DNA of 64,000 nucleotides. Origin: Sporohalobacter salinus (GTDB lineage: Bacteria; Bacillota; Halanaerobiia; Halobacteroidales; Acetohalobiaceae). Under the pieces are notes generated by a model. That model was not told the DNA's origin. It did not search any database and saw only the letters and a program-made list of their open reading frames with translations. The position numbers and the translations under genes were made by a program. How positions within the stretch are numbered: position 1 is the first letter of the stretch; every line of letters begins with the position of its first letter. The stretch lies in contig NZ_JAFBEG010000010.1 of assembly GCF_016908635.1 (NCBI RefSeq), forward strand, positions 1 through 64,000, given 5' to 3'. Positions 1 to 8,630 of the stretch are shown here, piece by piece.

Positions 1-2
1 GT

Positions 3-47
3 AAAGTAACAGGTTTATTTAAGGCTGTGAAATCATTAGCTTATTAA
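3..47 (+). CDS. C-terminal end of an unidentified gene
   Basis: The window opens inside a reading frame that gives KVTGLFKAVKSLAY and then TAA. Nothing else of the gene is visible, so neither family nor function can be given. No terminator-like hairpin follows before the next promoter. It may equally be a chance open frame. Confidence 0.3.
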   Translation, partial: KVTGLFKAVKSLAY

Positions 48-84
48 TTTATCAAAAAGGGAGTTTGAAAAATCCAAAAGTTAC

Positions 85-140
85 TTGACACAATCATGAT
101 ATAACTTATGATTGACAGATTATTTGCTCTTGTTTATAAT
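85..140 (+). promoter_or_regulatory. Promoter and possible operator of the ArsR/SmtB repressor
   Basis: A consensus sigma-A promoter is visible: TTGACA at 112-117, a 17-base spacer and TATAAT at 135-140. Just upstream lies an inverted repeat, AATCAT (92-97) and ATGATT (108-113), and a second TTGACA at 85-90. ArsR/SmtB repressors usually bind a dyad overlapping their own promoter, so this repeat is a plausible autoregulatory site. The promoter is clear; the operator is inference. Confidence 0.7.
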
Positions 141-169
141 AAAGATAAGTTGAAAGGGTTGAGTATAAT

Positions 170-550
170 ATGTCAAAAGAAAATAAGTGTTTAAGTTGTG
201 AAGTATATAATCTACATGAGGAAAATATTAAATTGCTGCAGGATGAAGAATTACCAGAGGATATTATTCAGAAATTAGCTGAAACTTTTAAGGTTTTAGG
301 AGATCCAACTCGGATTAAGATTATCAATGCATTGAGTAATGTAGAATTATGTGTTTGTGATATATCAGAGCATTTGGAAATGAGTTCTTCTGCTGTTTCC
401 CATCAACTTAGAGTTTTAAGGAATCTTAATTTAGTTAAGTACCGCAAGGAAGGAAGAACAGTTTATTATTCTCTTGATGATGATCACATTTTACAATTAT
501 TTAGTCAATGTTTAGAACATATATTAGAAAAAGAAGATGTAGAGAAGTAA
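170..550 (+). CDS. CadC-like ArsR/SmtB-family metal-sensing repressor
   Basis: A 126-residue winged-helix repressor of the ArsR/SmtB family, which leaves DNA when it binds a heavy metal. The recognition region is around residues 65-90 (MSSSAVSHQLRVLRNLNLV), followed by the beta-wing KEGRTVYYSL. Cysteines C7, C10, C61 and C63 (the ELCVCD motif) match the pattern of the CadC type, whose sulfur site binds Cd, Pb or Zn. A second His/Asp-rich C-terminal helix (DDDHILQLF, then LEH) could form the other metal site of this family. ATG start with an upstream AAAGGGT. It stands alone behind its own promoter with a terminator after it; no cadA, efflux pump or metallothionein is adjacent, so the target genes are unknown. 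Confidence 0.88.
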   Translation: MSKENKCLSCEVYNLHEENIKLLQDEELPEDIIQKLAETFKVLGDPTRIKIINALSNVELCVCDISEHLEMSSSAVSHQLRVLRNLNLVKYRKEGRTVYYSLDDDHILQLFSQCLEHILEKEDVEK

Positions 551-560
551 ATTTTATTGC

Positions 561-592
561 AGCTATGATTAATATTAATCATAGCTTTTTTT
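561..592 (+). terminator. Rho-independent terminator
   Basis: Perfect stem AGCTATGATTAAT / ATTAATCATAGCT followed by seven T. It ends the repressor transcript. Confidence 0.85.
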
Positions 593-725
593 ATTTAGAA
601 GTACTTTTATTTTAGAAGTATAATTAGGAAGCGGATGCATAGAAATAAATTAAATTGAAATAATAAAGGGTAATAGATAAATTCTTGTAAAGTGTGAATT
701 AGATTTTTCAAGGGAGCTGCCAAAG

Positions 726-1172
726 ATGAGTCAAATTTTCTTTTTTGTATTTGCTGTAATTGCTGGTACAGCAATGGCTATTCAAGGTTCATTAAATTCA
801 GTATTAGGTAAAATAATTGGTTTTTGGGAAGCAACTTTTGTAGTTCATATAATAGCTACTTTATTAGTAGCAATTATTATCTTTATTTTTAGTCTAAATA
901 AAGGGGATTTCGGTAATTTAGTAAAAGCTCCTTGGTATACTTATATAGGTGGAATATTAAATGTAATAATTCTATATGGAGTGGTAGTTACAATTCCAGA
1001 GTTAGGAGTAGCAAATGCTACTACTTTAATTATTGTAGGTCAAGTAACAACAGCAGTAATTATTGATCACTTTGGTTTTTGGGGATTAGAGACAGTTCCG
1101 TTTCAGTGGATAAAGTTAGTTGGAATGGGTTTATTGGCTTTGGGAGCAAGATTACTTTTAAATATGGGGTAA
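726..1172 (+). CDS. DMT-superfamily (DUF606/YdcZ-type) membrane protein
   Basis: A 148-residue hydrophobic protein with about five predicted membrane helices. The N-terminal segment with AGTAMAIQGSLNSVLG and the later GVANATTLIIVGQV region are typical of the DUF606 (YdcZ) branch of the drug/metabolite transporter superfamily, whose members are about 140-150 residues, half the size of EamA proteins, and probably dimerise. The substrate is unknown. The ATG follows GGGAG at a normal distance. It is a single gene; the neighbours on both sides are unrelated, so context gives no further hint. Confidence 0.78.
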   Translation: MSQIFFFVFAVIAGTAMAIQGSLNSVLGKIIGFWEATFVVHIIATLLVAIIIFIFSLNKGDFGNLVKAPWYTYIGGILNVIILYGVVVTIPELGVANATTLIIVGQVTTAVIIDHFGFWGLETVPFQWIKLVGMGLLALGARLLLNMG

Positions 1173-1294
1173 AATTTGACAATTTGAATGAATATCTATA
1201 TAATTACAATATACCCCATTAGGGTGGGGGTGAGTAATAGAACATATTTGTTAATTTATTAATCTTTACTTATTTTACAGGAGGGAATTATATT

Positions 1295-1615
1295 ATGGCT
1301 GGAGAAAATGTAACTGAATTAACTGGAGATAATTTTAAGAGTGAAGTTTTAGAAGCAGAGGGAAGAGTATTAGTTGATTTTTGGGCACCTTGGTGCGGTC
1401 CTTGCAAGCAGCTTCTTCCAATTATAGAAGAATTCGCAGATGATTATAAAGGAGAAGTTAAAGTAGGGAAGGTTAATGTAGAAGATAATAAAGATTTAGC
1501 AGCAGAATATAACGTTATGAGTATTCCTACTTTAGTTTTGTTTGAAGATGGTGAAATTCTTAATAGAGAGGTAGGAGTTTCTTCTAAAGAAGAATTGGAG
1601 AATTTAATTAAATAA
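1295..1615 (+). CDS. trxA: Thioredoxin
   Basis: A 106-residue cytosolic thioredoxin. The redox motif WCGPC is at residues 33-37 (C34 and C37), preceded by VDFWAP and followed by the cis-proline segment SIPTLVLF near residue 74, so the whole fold is present at the usual length. It reduces disulfides in enzymes such as ribonucleotide reductase; the B12-dependent reductase encoded 1 kb downstream is a likely client, although another gene lies between. It has a good GGAGGG site before the ATG and its own terminator, so it is probably monocistronic. Confidence 0.95.
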   Translation: MAGENVTELTGDNFKSEVLEAEGRVLVDFWAPWCGPCKQLLPIIEEFADDYKGEVKVGKVNVEDNKDLAAEYNVMSIPTLVLFEDGEILNREVGVSSKEELENLIK

Positions 1616-1627
1616 TTATTGCTGAGT

Positions 1628-1661
1628 AAAGAGGTAGAGGAATTTTTCTACCTCTTTTTTA
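1628..1661 (+). terminator. Rho-independent terminator of trxA
   Basis: Stem AGAGGTAGA / TCTACCTCT with an eight-base loop and a T-run. Confidence 0.85.
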
Positions 1662-1771
1662 TATATGAAGAAATTATATGTTGCTTTTAGTTGTATATAA
1701 AGTATTTAATCAAATAAAAATTAAATCTTATACTCATATAAGTATATAAGAAGGGGTTGGAGGAAATTAAA

Positions 1772-2230
1772 TTGAAACAAGAAGATATTATTAAAAAATT
1801 AAATTGGTTCTATTCTTTGGAACATAATCAGGTTGATCTTTATACGACTCAAAGCAAGAATACTACTGATCCATATATAAAAAAAACTTTTGCCCGGATA
1901 TCCACTATTGAACAACAACATGTTAATGTAATTGCAGATAAAATAAAAGAGCTTGGGGGAAGGCCTACATTATTAGGTAATGTAATGGGGTCATTAAGCG
2001 GGAGAATACTAGGTAAACTTACTGGTAAGATAGATATAGTTAGTTTGTTAAAATTAAATATAAAGTTAGAAGAGAAAGCTATGAAAGATTATAAAAACTT
2101 TATTGCCCGTGTGAAAGATGATAGTGACTTATATGAACTTTTATGGTCTAATTCAATCGATGAAGATTTACATGCAGGCTGGTTTGTTAAGAAGATCAAA
2201 GAAATAGAAAAAAGGGAAACAAACAAATAA
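1772..2230 (+). CDS. Ferritin-like diiron-type protein
   Basis: About 152 residues, predicted as a four-helix bundle of the ferritin-like superfamily. Likely metal ligands are visible: an early glutamate/histidine pair in YSLEHNQ, then STIEQQHVNV, a third in KLEEKAMKDY, and DEDLHAGW near the C-terminus, the ExxH spacing seen in Coq7/rubrerythrin-like proteins. A central glycine-rich stretch (MGSLSGRILGKLTG) separates the two helix pairs. The role may be iron or peroxide handling but is not determined. I place the start at TTG 1772 because GGAGG lies at 1759-1763; the longer in-frame TTG at 1757 overlaps that site and has none of its own. Confidence 0.7.
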   Translation: MKQEDIIKKLNWFYSLEHNQVDLYTTQSKNTTDPYIKKTFARISTIEQQHVNVIADKIKELGGRPTLLGNVMGSLSGRILGKLTGKIDIVSLLKLNIKLEEKAMKDYKNFIARVKDDSDLYELLWSNSIDEDLHAGWFVKKIKEIEKRETNK

Positions 2231-2633
2231 ATATTATAATAACTTCATTATAAAAATCGAGTTTAAACTCGATTGTGGATTTTTTCTTTTGGAGTTAATT
2301 TATTCTAGAATCTGTAAATCAAGTACAGAAATTAGAATACTTTATCAAAGTAATCCAGAGTTAACTTTTTTAATAAAGTAAGTTACCAAATCTTCTTAAA
2401 TCCCTGTTGATAACAAGGGAGAATAAAGTACTAAATTATGGAGAATAGATAAAAATAATTACTTTTTTATTTTCAGGCAGGTATTTTACGTAATTAAATC
2501 TAATGTATGTATAGACAAGGGCTTAATAACAGAGATTTGAATTTTTCAGCTTAAATTTATATAATAATCTTTGTTATTGAAAATTAGATAGTGATTTTTA
2601 TATGATCTAATATCTAAGGGAGGTATAAATAAT
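2231..2633 (+). other. Intergenic region and leader of the ribonucleotide reductase gene
   Basis: About 400 bases without a gene. A short palindrome (ATCGAG / CTCGAT, 2255-2272) with a loose T-rich stretch may end the ferritin-like transcript. An imperfect stem CCCTGTT / AACAAGGG lies at 2402-2419. I looked for an NrdR box and for the conserved parts of a B12 riboswitch and saw neither. The Shine-Dalgarno AAGGGAGGT lies just before the TTG start at 2634. Confidence 0.5.
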
Positions 2634-4922
2634 TTGAGTTTAGATTTACCAGAGAATACTAAAAATTTATTAGAAGACAGATATTTAAAACGCAATGAAA
2701 AAAGAGAGGTAGTTGAAACTCCTCAAGAATTATTTGTTAGGGTAGCTGAAAATATTGCTTCAGCTGAGGAGGATGAAGAGAAACAGGAATATTATGAAGA
2801 AGAATTCTATAATTTAATGACAGATTTTAAGTTTCTACCTAATTCCCCCACTTTGATGAATGCAGGAACTGAATTACAGCAATTAGCAGCCTGTTTTGTA
2901 TTGCCTGTAGAGGATAGCATGGAAGGAATATTTACTGCTGTAAGAAATGCAGCTTTAATACATAAAAGTGGAGGAGGTACTGGGTTTGCATTTAGTAGAT
3001 TAAGACCAAAGGATGATGTAGTTAAAAGTACTGGAGGAGTAAGTTCTGGGCCGCTTAGCTTTATGAAGGTTTTTAATTCTGCTACTAATACTGTAAAGCA
3101 GGGTGGTAAAAGACGCGGAGCTAATATGGGGATGTTACGTGTAGATCACCCTGATATTTTAGACTTTATTCATGCAAAAGGTGAGCTAAATGATGAAAAT
3201 CAAGAACTTTATGATGAATTTAAAGAAAGTCTTGAAGATACTTATTTGGCTCCAGAAGTTATTGATACAAAGTTAAAACAGTATAAACAGAAATTATTAG
3301 ACAATCAATTTTCTAATTTTAATTTATCAGTTGGAGTAACTGACAAATTTATGGAAGCTGTAAAAGAAGAAGAAGATTATGAATTAATTAATCCGCGAAC
3401 TGGACAAGTTGTAGATGAATTAGATGCTAAAAAAGTATTTAGATTAATTGTTAAATATGCTTGGAAAAATGGAGAACCGGGAATTGTTTTTCTTGATGAG
3501 ATTAATCGTGAAAATCAAGTTCCTAATCTAGGTGAAATTGAAGCTACTAATCCTTGTGGAGAGCAGCCTTTATTGCCTGATGAGGCTTGTAATTTGGGGT
3601 CAATTAATTTATCTAAGTTTGTTAGTGGTGGAAAAGTCGATTGGGAAGAATTAAAAGAAACAATTAAGTTGGCTGTTCGTTTTCTGGATAATGTAATTGA
3701 TATGAATGATTATCCTCTAGATGAAATAGAAGAACAGGTTATGAAGTCAAGAAAAGTTGGATTAGGAGTAATGGGCTTTCATGAAATGTTAATTAGATTA
3801 GAGATTGCTTATGATAGTAATGAGGGCGTTGAAATGGCTAAAAAAGTAATGAAATTTATTAATGAACATGCTCATCAATATAGTCAAGAGCTAGCAAAAG
3901 AAAAAGGGGCATTTCCAGCCTGGGAAGATAGTGAATATGAAAAACCTCGGCGAAATGCTACATTAACTACTATTGCTCCTACTGGTTCGATTAGTTTCTT
4001 AGCTGGTACTAGTGGAGGAATAGAGCCATTTTTTGATTTTTCTTATACACATACTGATGGGGAAGGAAATACATCAAAATTTGAGTATGACTTCACATCA
4101 GAGGCTGATGAAGAAGTATTAGTAACAACAATGGATATTGCTCCTGAATGGCATATTAGGATTCAGGCTGCTTTTCAAGAACATGTAGATAATGCAGTAT
4201 CAAAGACAATTAATCTACCTAATACGGCTACTAGAGAAGATGTAATGGAAAGCTATATGTTAGCCTATAAATTGAATTGCAAAGGCTTGACAGTTTATCG
4301 TGATGGTTCTAGAGAAAGCCAGGTATTACAGTCTAGTAATAATGAAAAGCAGGCAAAATTACGGACAGATAAAATTTATCCAAGGACTCGACCATTGATT
4401 GCAGATGGAAAGACAGTAAAGTATGATACTGGCTGCGGGAAACTCTATTTAACTATTAATGTTGATGACAATGGTGAACCAATTGAGACCTTCTTAACTA
4501 CTGGTTCTGATGGTGGATGCCAAGTTATGACAGAAGCAGTTAGTAGATTAACTAGTATGGCTTTAAGAGCAGGAATAGCACCAGAAGAGATTATTGATCA
4601 GCTTTCTTCTACTAGTACATGTCCAAGCTTTATGTATCAGCGAGGTAAAGGTGCTAAATTAACTGGAAGAAGTTGTTCTGATGTAGTAGGTAAGGCTTTA
4701 AAGAAGATATTAGAAACTACTAATGGTTTAGAAAAGATATCAGAAGAAGAAATAGCAGAGACTGAAGATGAAGTGATAAATGATACTGCTGATGTAAAAA
4801 AGAAAGAGGCTGATAATGTTGATTCAGTATCAAGACCTAAATGCCCTGAATGTGACAATGAACTTGTTTTTGAAGAGGGATGTAATACATGCCAAAATTG
4901 TGGATATAGTAGTTGCAGTTAA
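2634..4922 (+). CDS. nrdJ: Vitamin B12-dependent (class II) ribonucleotide reductase
   Basis: A 762-residue adenosylcobalamin-dependent reductase that makes deoxyribonucleotides without oxygen. Visible family motifs: [13 protein letters not shown] (about residues 67-79), the first active-site cysteine in LAACFVLP (C86), the NPCGEQPL loop (about 305-312) with the radical-bearing cysteine and catalytic glutamate, and the late [11 protein letters not shown] segment. The C-terminus has a zinc-ribbon-like tail with CPEC and [10 protein letters not shown]; such cysteines re-reduce the active site using thioredoxin. Starts at TTG with AAGGGAGGT. Full length and apparently intact. No class I or III reductase is in the window. 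A strong terminator follows. Confidence 0.95.
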   Translation: MSLDLPENTKNLLEDRYLKRNEKREVVETPQELFVRVAENIASAEEDEEKQEYYEEEFYNLMTDFKFLPNSPTLMNAGTELQQLAACFVLPVEDSMEGIFTAVRNAALIHKSGGGTGFAFSRLRPKDDVVKSTGGVSSGPLSFMKVFNSATNTVKQGGKRRGANMGMLRVDHPDILDFIHAKGELNDENQELYDEFKESLEDTYLAPEVIDTKLKQYKQKLLDNQFSNFNLSVGVTDKFMEAVKEEEDYELINPRTGQVVDELDAKKVFRLIVKYAWKNGEPGIVFLDEINRENQVPNLGEIEATNPCGEQPLLPDEACNLGSINLSKFVSGGKVDWEELKETIKLAVRFLDNVIDMNDYPLDEIEEQVMKSRKVGLGVMGFHEMLIRLEIAYDSNEGVEMAKKVMKFINEHAHQYSQELAKEKGAFPAWEDSEYEKPRRNATLTTIAPTGSISFLAGTSGGIEPFFDFSYTHTDGEGNTSKFEYDFTSEADEEVLVTTMDIAPEWHIRIQAAFQEHVDNAVSKTINLPNTATREDVMESYMLAYKLNCKGLTVYRDGSRESQVLQSSNNEKQAKLRTDKIYPRTRPLIADGKTVKYDTGCGKLYLTINVDDNGEPIETFLTTGSDGGCQVMTEAVSRLTSMALRAGIAPEEIIDQLSSTSTCPSFMYQRGKGAKLTGRSCSDVVGKALKKILETTNGLEKISEEEIAETEDEVINDTADVKKKEADNVDSVSRPKCPECDNELVFEEGCNTCQNCGYSSCS

Positions 4923-4934
4923 CAAGTAATTTGT

Positions 4935-4972
4935 AAGAACCTTACTCATTAATGAGTAAGGTTCTTTTTTAT
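4935..4972 (+). terminator. Rho-independent terminator of nrdJ
   Basis: Perfect stem AGAACCTTACTCATT / AATGAGTAAGGTTCT followed by six T. Because it is symmetrical it may also serve the convergent gene on the minus strand. Confidence 0.9.
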
Positions 4973-4975
4973 TGA

Positions 4976-5530
4976 TTAAAGTAATATAGAATGAATCGGT
5001 TTTTGAAATAAAAGGATAAATAAACAAGCAATAACAATAGAAAAAAATAGATTTTCTTGCCAACTTCCGGTAGTGATATTGAATCCGAATTTAAATCGGT
5101 ATTTTAGAGGAAATAAAATAGGAAGTCCTGTTGAATTAAACATATCAGCAATTAAGTGACTAATATATCCTAGAATCAAGCTATAGTACCACCCTTGACT
5201 TATCCAGTCAAGATAGAATAACTTTTTAACTAAAAGTGAAAATAAAATTAGTCCGAGTAAACTATGAGTTATACCTCTATGTTTAATTCCTAATAATTTT
5301 ATAAACCAACTTAATGGTTTAAATTTATTTGCTATATGACTATTAATATGATCAATATCTGGAATTAAAGCACCAAGTATTGCTCCAGAATAGAGAGAAA
5401 TTTTATTAGTTTGATAAATAATTAATAGATATTCACCTAGGAAATTATTATATAAATCAAATGAGGTAATAACTTTAATGGTAATAACTGCAAATAAAAC
5501 TCCGAAAGCAGAATGAGTATGATGAGACAT
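4976..5530 (-). CDS. YdjM/DUF457-type membrane-bound metal-dependent hydrolase
   Basis: A 184-residue integral membrane protein of the YdjM (DUF457) family. Histidine/aspartate motifs are in order: MSHHTHSAFG at the N-terminus, LIPDIDHINS about residue 55, KHRGITHSLLG about 85, and GYISHLIADMFNSTG about 122, with the usual PLKYRFKFG region after it. The family is annotated as zinc-dependent hydrolases on the inner membrane; real substrates are unclear. The start is supported by AAGGAGGG before the ATG on the minus strand. It is convergent with nrdJ and stands alone. Confidence 0.85.
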   Translation of the reverse strand: MSHHTHSAFGVLFAVITIKVITSFDLYNNFLGEYLLIIYQTNKISLYSGAILGALIPDIDHINSHIANKFKPLSWFIKLLGIKHRGITHSLLGLILFSLLVKKLFYLDWISQGWYYSLILGYISHLIADMFNSTGLPILFPLKYRFKFGFNITTGSWQENLFFSIVIACLFILLFQKPIHSILL

Positions 5531-5792
5531 AAAATCCCTCCTTAGATAAATTGATAATTATTAAAGAATATAATGATATGTATGAAAAAATTCATTTATA
5601 CGTAGTGATTATACAATTTAATATTTTTTTTGTCAAATGTATGTTCTATTTGACTATTATTAAAAACTAAATATATCATTTTATAGTATTTAATAAGAAT
5701 TTATGAGTTTTGTTAGTATAATTTTCTATACCAAAAGCATTCAAGATCTGTTATAATTATTGTGTAGAAATATGAGTGGAAGGGGAGTTAAG

Positions 5793-6428
5793 ATGATACA
5801 GAATATGCAGCAGCGAAAGATAATTACATATTTAGTATTAATTAGTATATTAATCCCTTTTTTAACTGGGTTTATATTGATTGAACCAGTTTGGGCTTTT
5901 GGTAGTGAAAGCTATAAATCAGTTTTAAAAGGATTATTTATGATTTTTTTGTTATCATTTTTAGGAGATGATTCTGAAGCTGATGATAAAAAATCTAGTT
6001 CTAGTGATAATTCTTCGTCAAATGAAGGTGAATATGTTCGCTATCAACCTACAGAAGAGGAATTACAAACGTTATCTAGAGCAGTTTATTCTGAAGCTCG
6101 AGGTGAAAATTATACAGGTCAAGTAGCTGTAGCTGCTGTAATTTTAAATCGAGTTGATAGCTCTGAATTTCCTGATACTATTAATGGAGTGGTTTATCAA
6201 CGTCATGATGGGCAGTATGCTTTTTCTGCTGTTTGGGATGGCCAGATTTATTTAAAACCTAATGAAACAGCATATAAAGCGGCTAAGGATGCTTTAAATG
6301 GCTGGGATCCAAGTGAAGGAGCACTTTATTATTATAATCCTAAGACAGCTACTGCAAGCTGGATTTTTGAAAATACAGTACCAATTAAAAGGATTGGACG
6401 TCATTTATTTGCTAAGCTGAAGACTTAA
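5793..6428 (+). CDS. SleB-domain cell wall hydrolase (spore cortex-lytic type)
   Basis: About 211 residues. The N-terminal hydrophobic segment ITYLVLISILIPFLTGFILI is a signal peptide or anchor. An acidic, serine-rich linker (about residues 65-85) follows, then a hydrolase_2/SleB domain from about residue 95 to the end with the hallmark SRAVYSEARGE, VAAVILNRV and YYYNP motifs. SleB and CwlJ proteins cut peptidoglycan during germination; the catalytic glutamate is probably the one in SEARGE. I chose ATG 5793 because AGGGGAG precedes it; the upstream in-frame TTG has no such site. A TATAAT lies at 5752-5757. No ypeB partner is next to it, so a vegetative role is possible. Confidence 0.85.
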   Translation: MIQNMQQRKIITYLVLISILIPFLTGFILIEPVWAFGSESYKSVLKGLFMIFLLSFLGDDSEADDKKSSSSDNSSSNEGEYVRYQPTEEELQTLSRAVYSEARGENYTGQVAVAAVILNRVDSSEFPDTINGVVYQRHDGQYAFSAVWDGQIYLKPNETAYKAAKDALNGWDPSEGALYYYNPKTATASWIFENTVPIKRIGRHLFAKLKT

Positions 6429-6459
6429 AGATACTGTGTTAACACAGTATCTTTTTTAT
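6429..6459 (+). terminator. Rho-independent terminator
   Basis: Perfect palindromic stem AGATACTGTGTT / AACACAGTATCT followed by T6, directly after the SleB-type gene. Confidence 0.9.
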
Positions 6460-6591
6460 GTGAAACATTATTTTTGATTAGAGTTATCTATTCTGCATAT
6501 AAATATTTATAAATAATTCGCATTATTGTTAAATTGATAGTAAACTGATATGATTAAGTTAGGGGAATGGGACTAAAAGGAGGAAATAAAA

Positions 6592-7098
6592 ATGCATAGA
6601 GGATTAATTTTTAGTGGAATATTAATTTTATTATTAGTGATTACTGGATGTAATGTAAATAATAAAGTTAGTACTGTTATTTATAATTCAAAGGAAGAAT
6701 TATCTGGAGAATGGACAGAAAAGGAACCTCCACAAGAAACTAGATATAAATTGATTACTAATGAGAATAAACGAAAAGTATTGAGAGACTATTCTGATGA
6801 TGAAGCGAAACCATATTATCATAGTATTGAAGAATTGGATTTGACAAAAGAAGTAGCTATTCTAGCTTATTTAGGTCCAATGCCTAATGGAGGATATGGA
6901 ATTCAAATTAATAAAGTCATCCAAAGAAATAATAAATTAATTGCTAAGGTTAAATATGTAAGTCCTAAACCTGATGATCTAGTTACTATGATAGTTACAT
7001 ATCCTTATGATTTAGTTACAATAAAGAAGAATAAATTATCAGTCAACAATGTTGCTGAACTAGACTTAGTTATAGTAGAAAACAACAATATTAAATAA
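6592..7098 (+). CDS. PrcB-domain lipoprotein
   Basis: A 168-residue lipoprotein. The signal peptide ends in the lipobox VITGC, giving lipidated C20. The C-terminal half contains AYLGPMPNGGYGIQINKV and later VTYPYDLVTI, which match the PrcB C-terminal domain, named after a subunit of a treponemal outer-membrane protease complex and common as a small beta domain in Firmicutes lipoproteins. Function here is unknown. The ATG follows AAGGAGG. No protease gene is adjacent. Moderately sure of the domain, sure of the lipoprotein nature. Confidence 0.75.
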   Translation: MHRGLIFSGILILLLVITGCNVNNKVSTVIYNSKEELSGEWTEKEPPQETRYKLITNENKRKVLRDYSDDEAKPYYHSIEELDLTKEVAILAYLGPMPNGGYGIQINKVIQRNNKLIAKVKYVSPKPDDLVTMIVTYPYDLVTIKKNKLSVNNVAELDLVIVENNNIK

Positions 7099-7176
7099 TT
7101 TCATTGAAAAGTTATGTTTATACTTTAGTAATATATGTTATAATAATTATGAAAGCCAATTTAAGAGGAGGGATTA

Positions 7177-7539
7177 ATGAGTATGGATGATTTGGAAGAA
7201 AAATTAATTTCTCAGTCAGGTGAAACTATGCATCGTATTGAATCATATCAAGAGATGCAGGAATTGATTAATCTTTTTTCTGGTAAAGATATAAAAGTAA
7301 ATTTAATTGATAATTCATCTCGAAGTCAGGGATATAGTGAAGATTGGTCAGAAGAAAAGGAGCTGAGTATTGTAGATAGTAACTATATTGGTTATAAATT
7401 GAAATTGGATTTAGCTAATCAAGAGAAAGATATAAGCTTTTCTACTACTACTTTATCGATTAAAGAGGATGAAAATGATTTTAAAGTAATTTTTCCAAAT
7501 GAAGAAGTTGTAGGACAGAAGTTAATATTGACTATTTAA
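7177..7539 (+). CDS. Hypothetical protein, 120 aa
   Basis: A soluble acidic protein of 120 residues that I do not recognise. The first half (LISQSGETMHRIESYQEMQE) looks helical; the second half alternates charged and hydrophobic residues as in a small beta fold. No cysteine motif, signal peptide or membrane segment is visible. A strong AGAGGAGGG precedes the ATG and a TATAAT-like box is at 7138-7143, so it is very likely expressed alone. A long hairpin follows. Confidence 0.7.
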   Translation: MSMDDLEEKLISQSGETMHRIESYQEMQELINLFSGKDIKVNLIDNSSRSQGYSEDWSEEKELSIVDSNYIGYKLKLDLANQEKDISFSTTTLSIKEDENDFKVIFPNEEVVGQKLILTI

Positions 7540-7561
7540 ATTAAATAAATAGAGTATTAAT

Positions 7562-7602
7562 TATATCCCTTTAAACTATTCTCATATAGTTAAAAGGGAT
7601 AT
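7562..7602 (+). terminator. Terminator-like hairpin
   Basis: Long stem ATATCCCTTT..AACTAT / ATAGTT..AAAGGGATAT around a TCTC loop. The following T-run is weak, so termination is probable but not certain. Confidence 0.55.
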
Positions 7603-7727
7603 ATTATTTGTTAATTAAATTTTAGCTATTCTATTAAGAATAATTAGTTTGCTGAATATTAATTAGTATAATCTCTCCTTTTTTTAATATTTATAGAATA
7701 GTATTTGAAATAGAGGAGAGGCTAAGT

Positions 7728-8446
7728 ATGTGGGTAATAATTGAAAAAAATATTTAAAATACATAGGTGTTCTTTTGGTATTTTTAGTTTTTTTGCTAGG
7801 AAAGAGGTGTTATTTTTCTTCTGTAGCTGTGAATTTAAATTTTCCTTTAGATAAGAAAGTAATTATGATTGATCCAGGTCATGGAGGAATAGATGGTGGA
7901 ACAAATAAAGAGGGAGTTTTAGAAAAGAATATTAATTTAGCTATTGCATTAAAATTAAAGAAAATATTAGATCAAAAAAATGTTACTGTAAAGTTGACTC
8001 GAAAAGAAGATAAGACATTAGATCAGCTAAATAGTCGTTCAAGTAGTCGACATTTAAGGGATTTATGGGCTAGAGTAGAAATGATTAATCAAAAAGAAAT
8101 TGATTTATTTCTTAGCCTTCATGTTAATGCTGGGGCTTCCTATTTAAGGGGAGCTAAAATTTTTTATAGAGCAGATAATAAAGAATTAGCTTATTTATTA
8201 CAGAATAAATTGAATAATTTAAAATATAAGAATATAAATCATCCTACTAATTCACCTTTAGCAGCAGATTATTTTATTTTAAATCATGCTAATCCGCCAA
8301 GAGTGATAGTGGAAGTGGGTTATATTACCAATCCAATAGATTATAAGTTGTTACAGCAAAATGATTATCAATTGGTAATAGCAAAGACTTTATCTGAAGG
8401 CATAGAAGAATATTTCTCCAGCTTTTCTTTTATTTGGAGAAATTAG
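7728..8446 (+). pseudogene. cwlD: CwlD-like N-acetylmuramoyl-L-alanine amidase with a start-region frameshift
   Basis: An amidase_3 enzyme that removes stem peptides from spore cortex muramic acid. The domain is intact: MIDPGHGGIDGG (zinc histidine), an early glutamate in VLEKNINLA, SLHVNAG (second zinc histidine) and IVEVGYITNP (catalytic glutamate). CwlD proteins begin with a signal anchor, and here YIGVLLVFLVFLLGKR is encoded just upstream in the amidase frame but has no start codon. The only ATG with a good site (GAGGAGAGG, ATG 7728) is in another frame and hits TAA after nine codons. One extra A in the A7 run at 7744-7750 would join MWVIIEKKYLKY to the anchor and domain. So this is a sequencing slip, a real mutation or slippage. 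TTG 7775 with a weak AGGTG is the alternative start for an otherwise intact gene. Confidence 0.75.
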
Positions 8447-8472
8447 AGAATTAGATTAATTAAATTATTTTT

Positions 8473-8502
8473 GACATCCGAATTTAGGGTGTCTTTTTTT
8501 AA
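8473..8502 (+). terminator. Rho-independent terminator
   Basis: Stem GACATCC / GGGTGTC (one G-T pair) followed by seven T, after the amidase gene. Confidence 0.8.
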
Positions 8503-8567
8503 TTTTTGTCTAAAATATGGTATAGTACATGTTAGACAAGAAATTTAAAAAAAATTTGCTTTAAAAA

Positions 8568-8592
8568 TGAACTTTTTTAAAAAAATCACGTC
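8568..8592 (+). promoter_or_regulatory. ECF-type promoter of the sigma operon
   Basis: TGAAC at 8568-8572 and CGTC at 8589-8592 are 16 bases apart. The AAC..CGT(C/A) pair with this spacing is the typical ECF (SigW/SigX-like) promoter. It lies upstream of the ECF sigma gene, so the operon is probably autoregulated. The spacer holds T6 and A7 runs, also typical. Confidence 0.75.
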
Positions 8593-8630
8593 ATATATAG
8601 TGAAGAGGGTAATATAAGGGGAGTAGAGTA

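Noticed and set aside
1212-1230. CCCCA / TGGGG hairpin upstream of the thioredoxin gene
   Set aside because: The stem has only five pairs and no T-run follows; too little to call a terminator or regulatory element.
2231-2633. Possible B12 riboswitch or NrdR box before the class II ribonucleotide reductase
   Set aside because: Neither the B12-box core nor an NrdR-type palindrome could be found by reading both strands.
4637-5063. Two minus-strand open frames overlapping nrdJ and the YdjM-type gene
   Set aside because: They are shadows of strongly conserved genes and lack start signals.
5151-5168. Part of the 19-base dyad motif (AGTGACTAA) on the minus strand
   Set aside because: It lies inside the YdjM-type coding region and only half of the motif matches, so it is probably chance.
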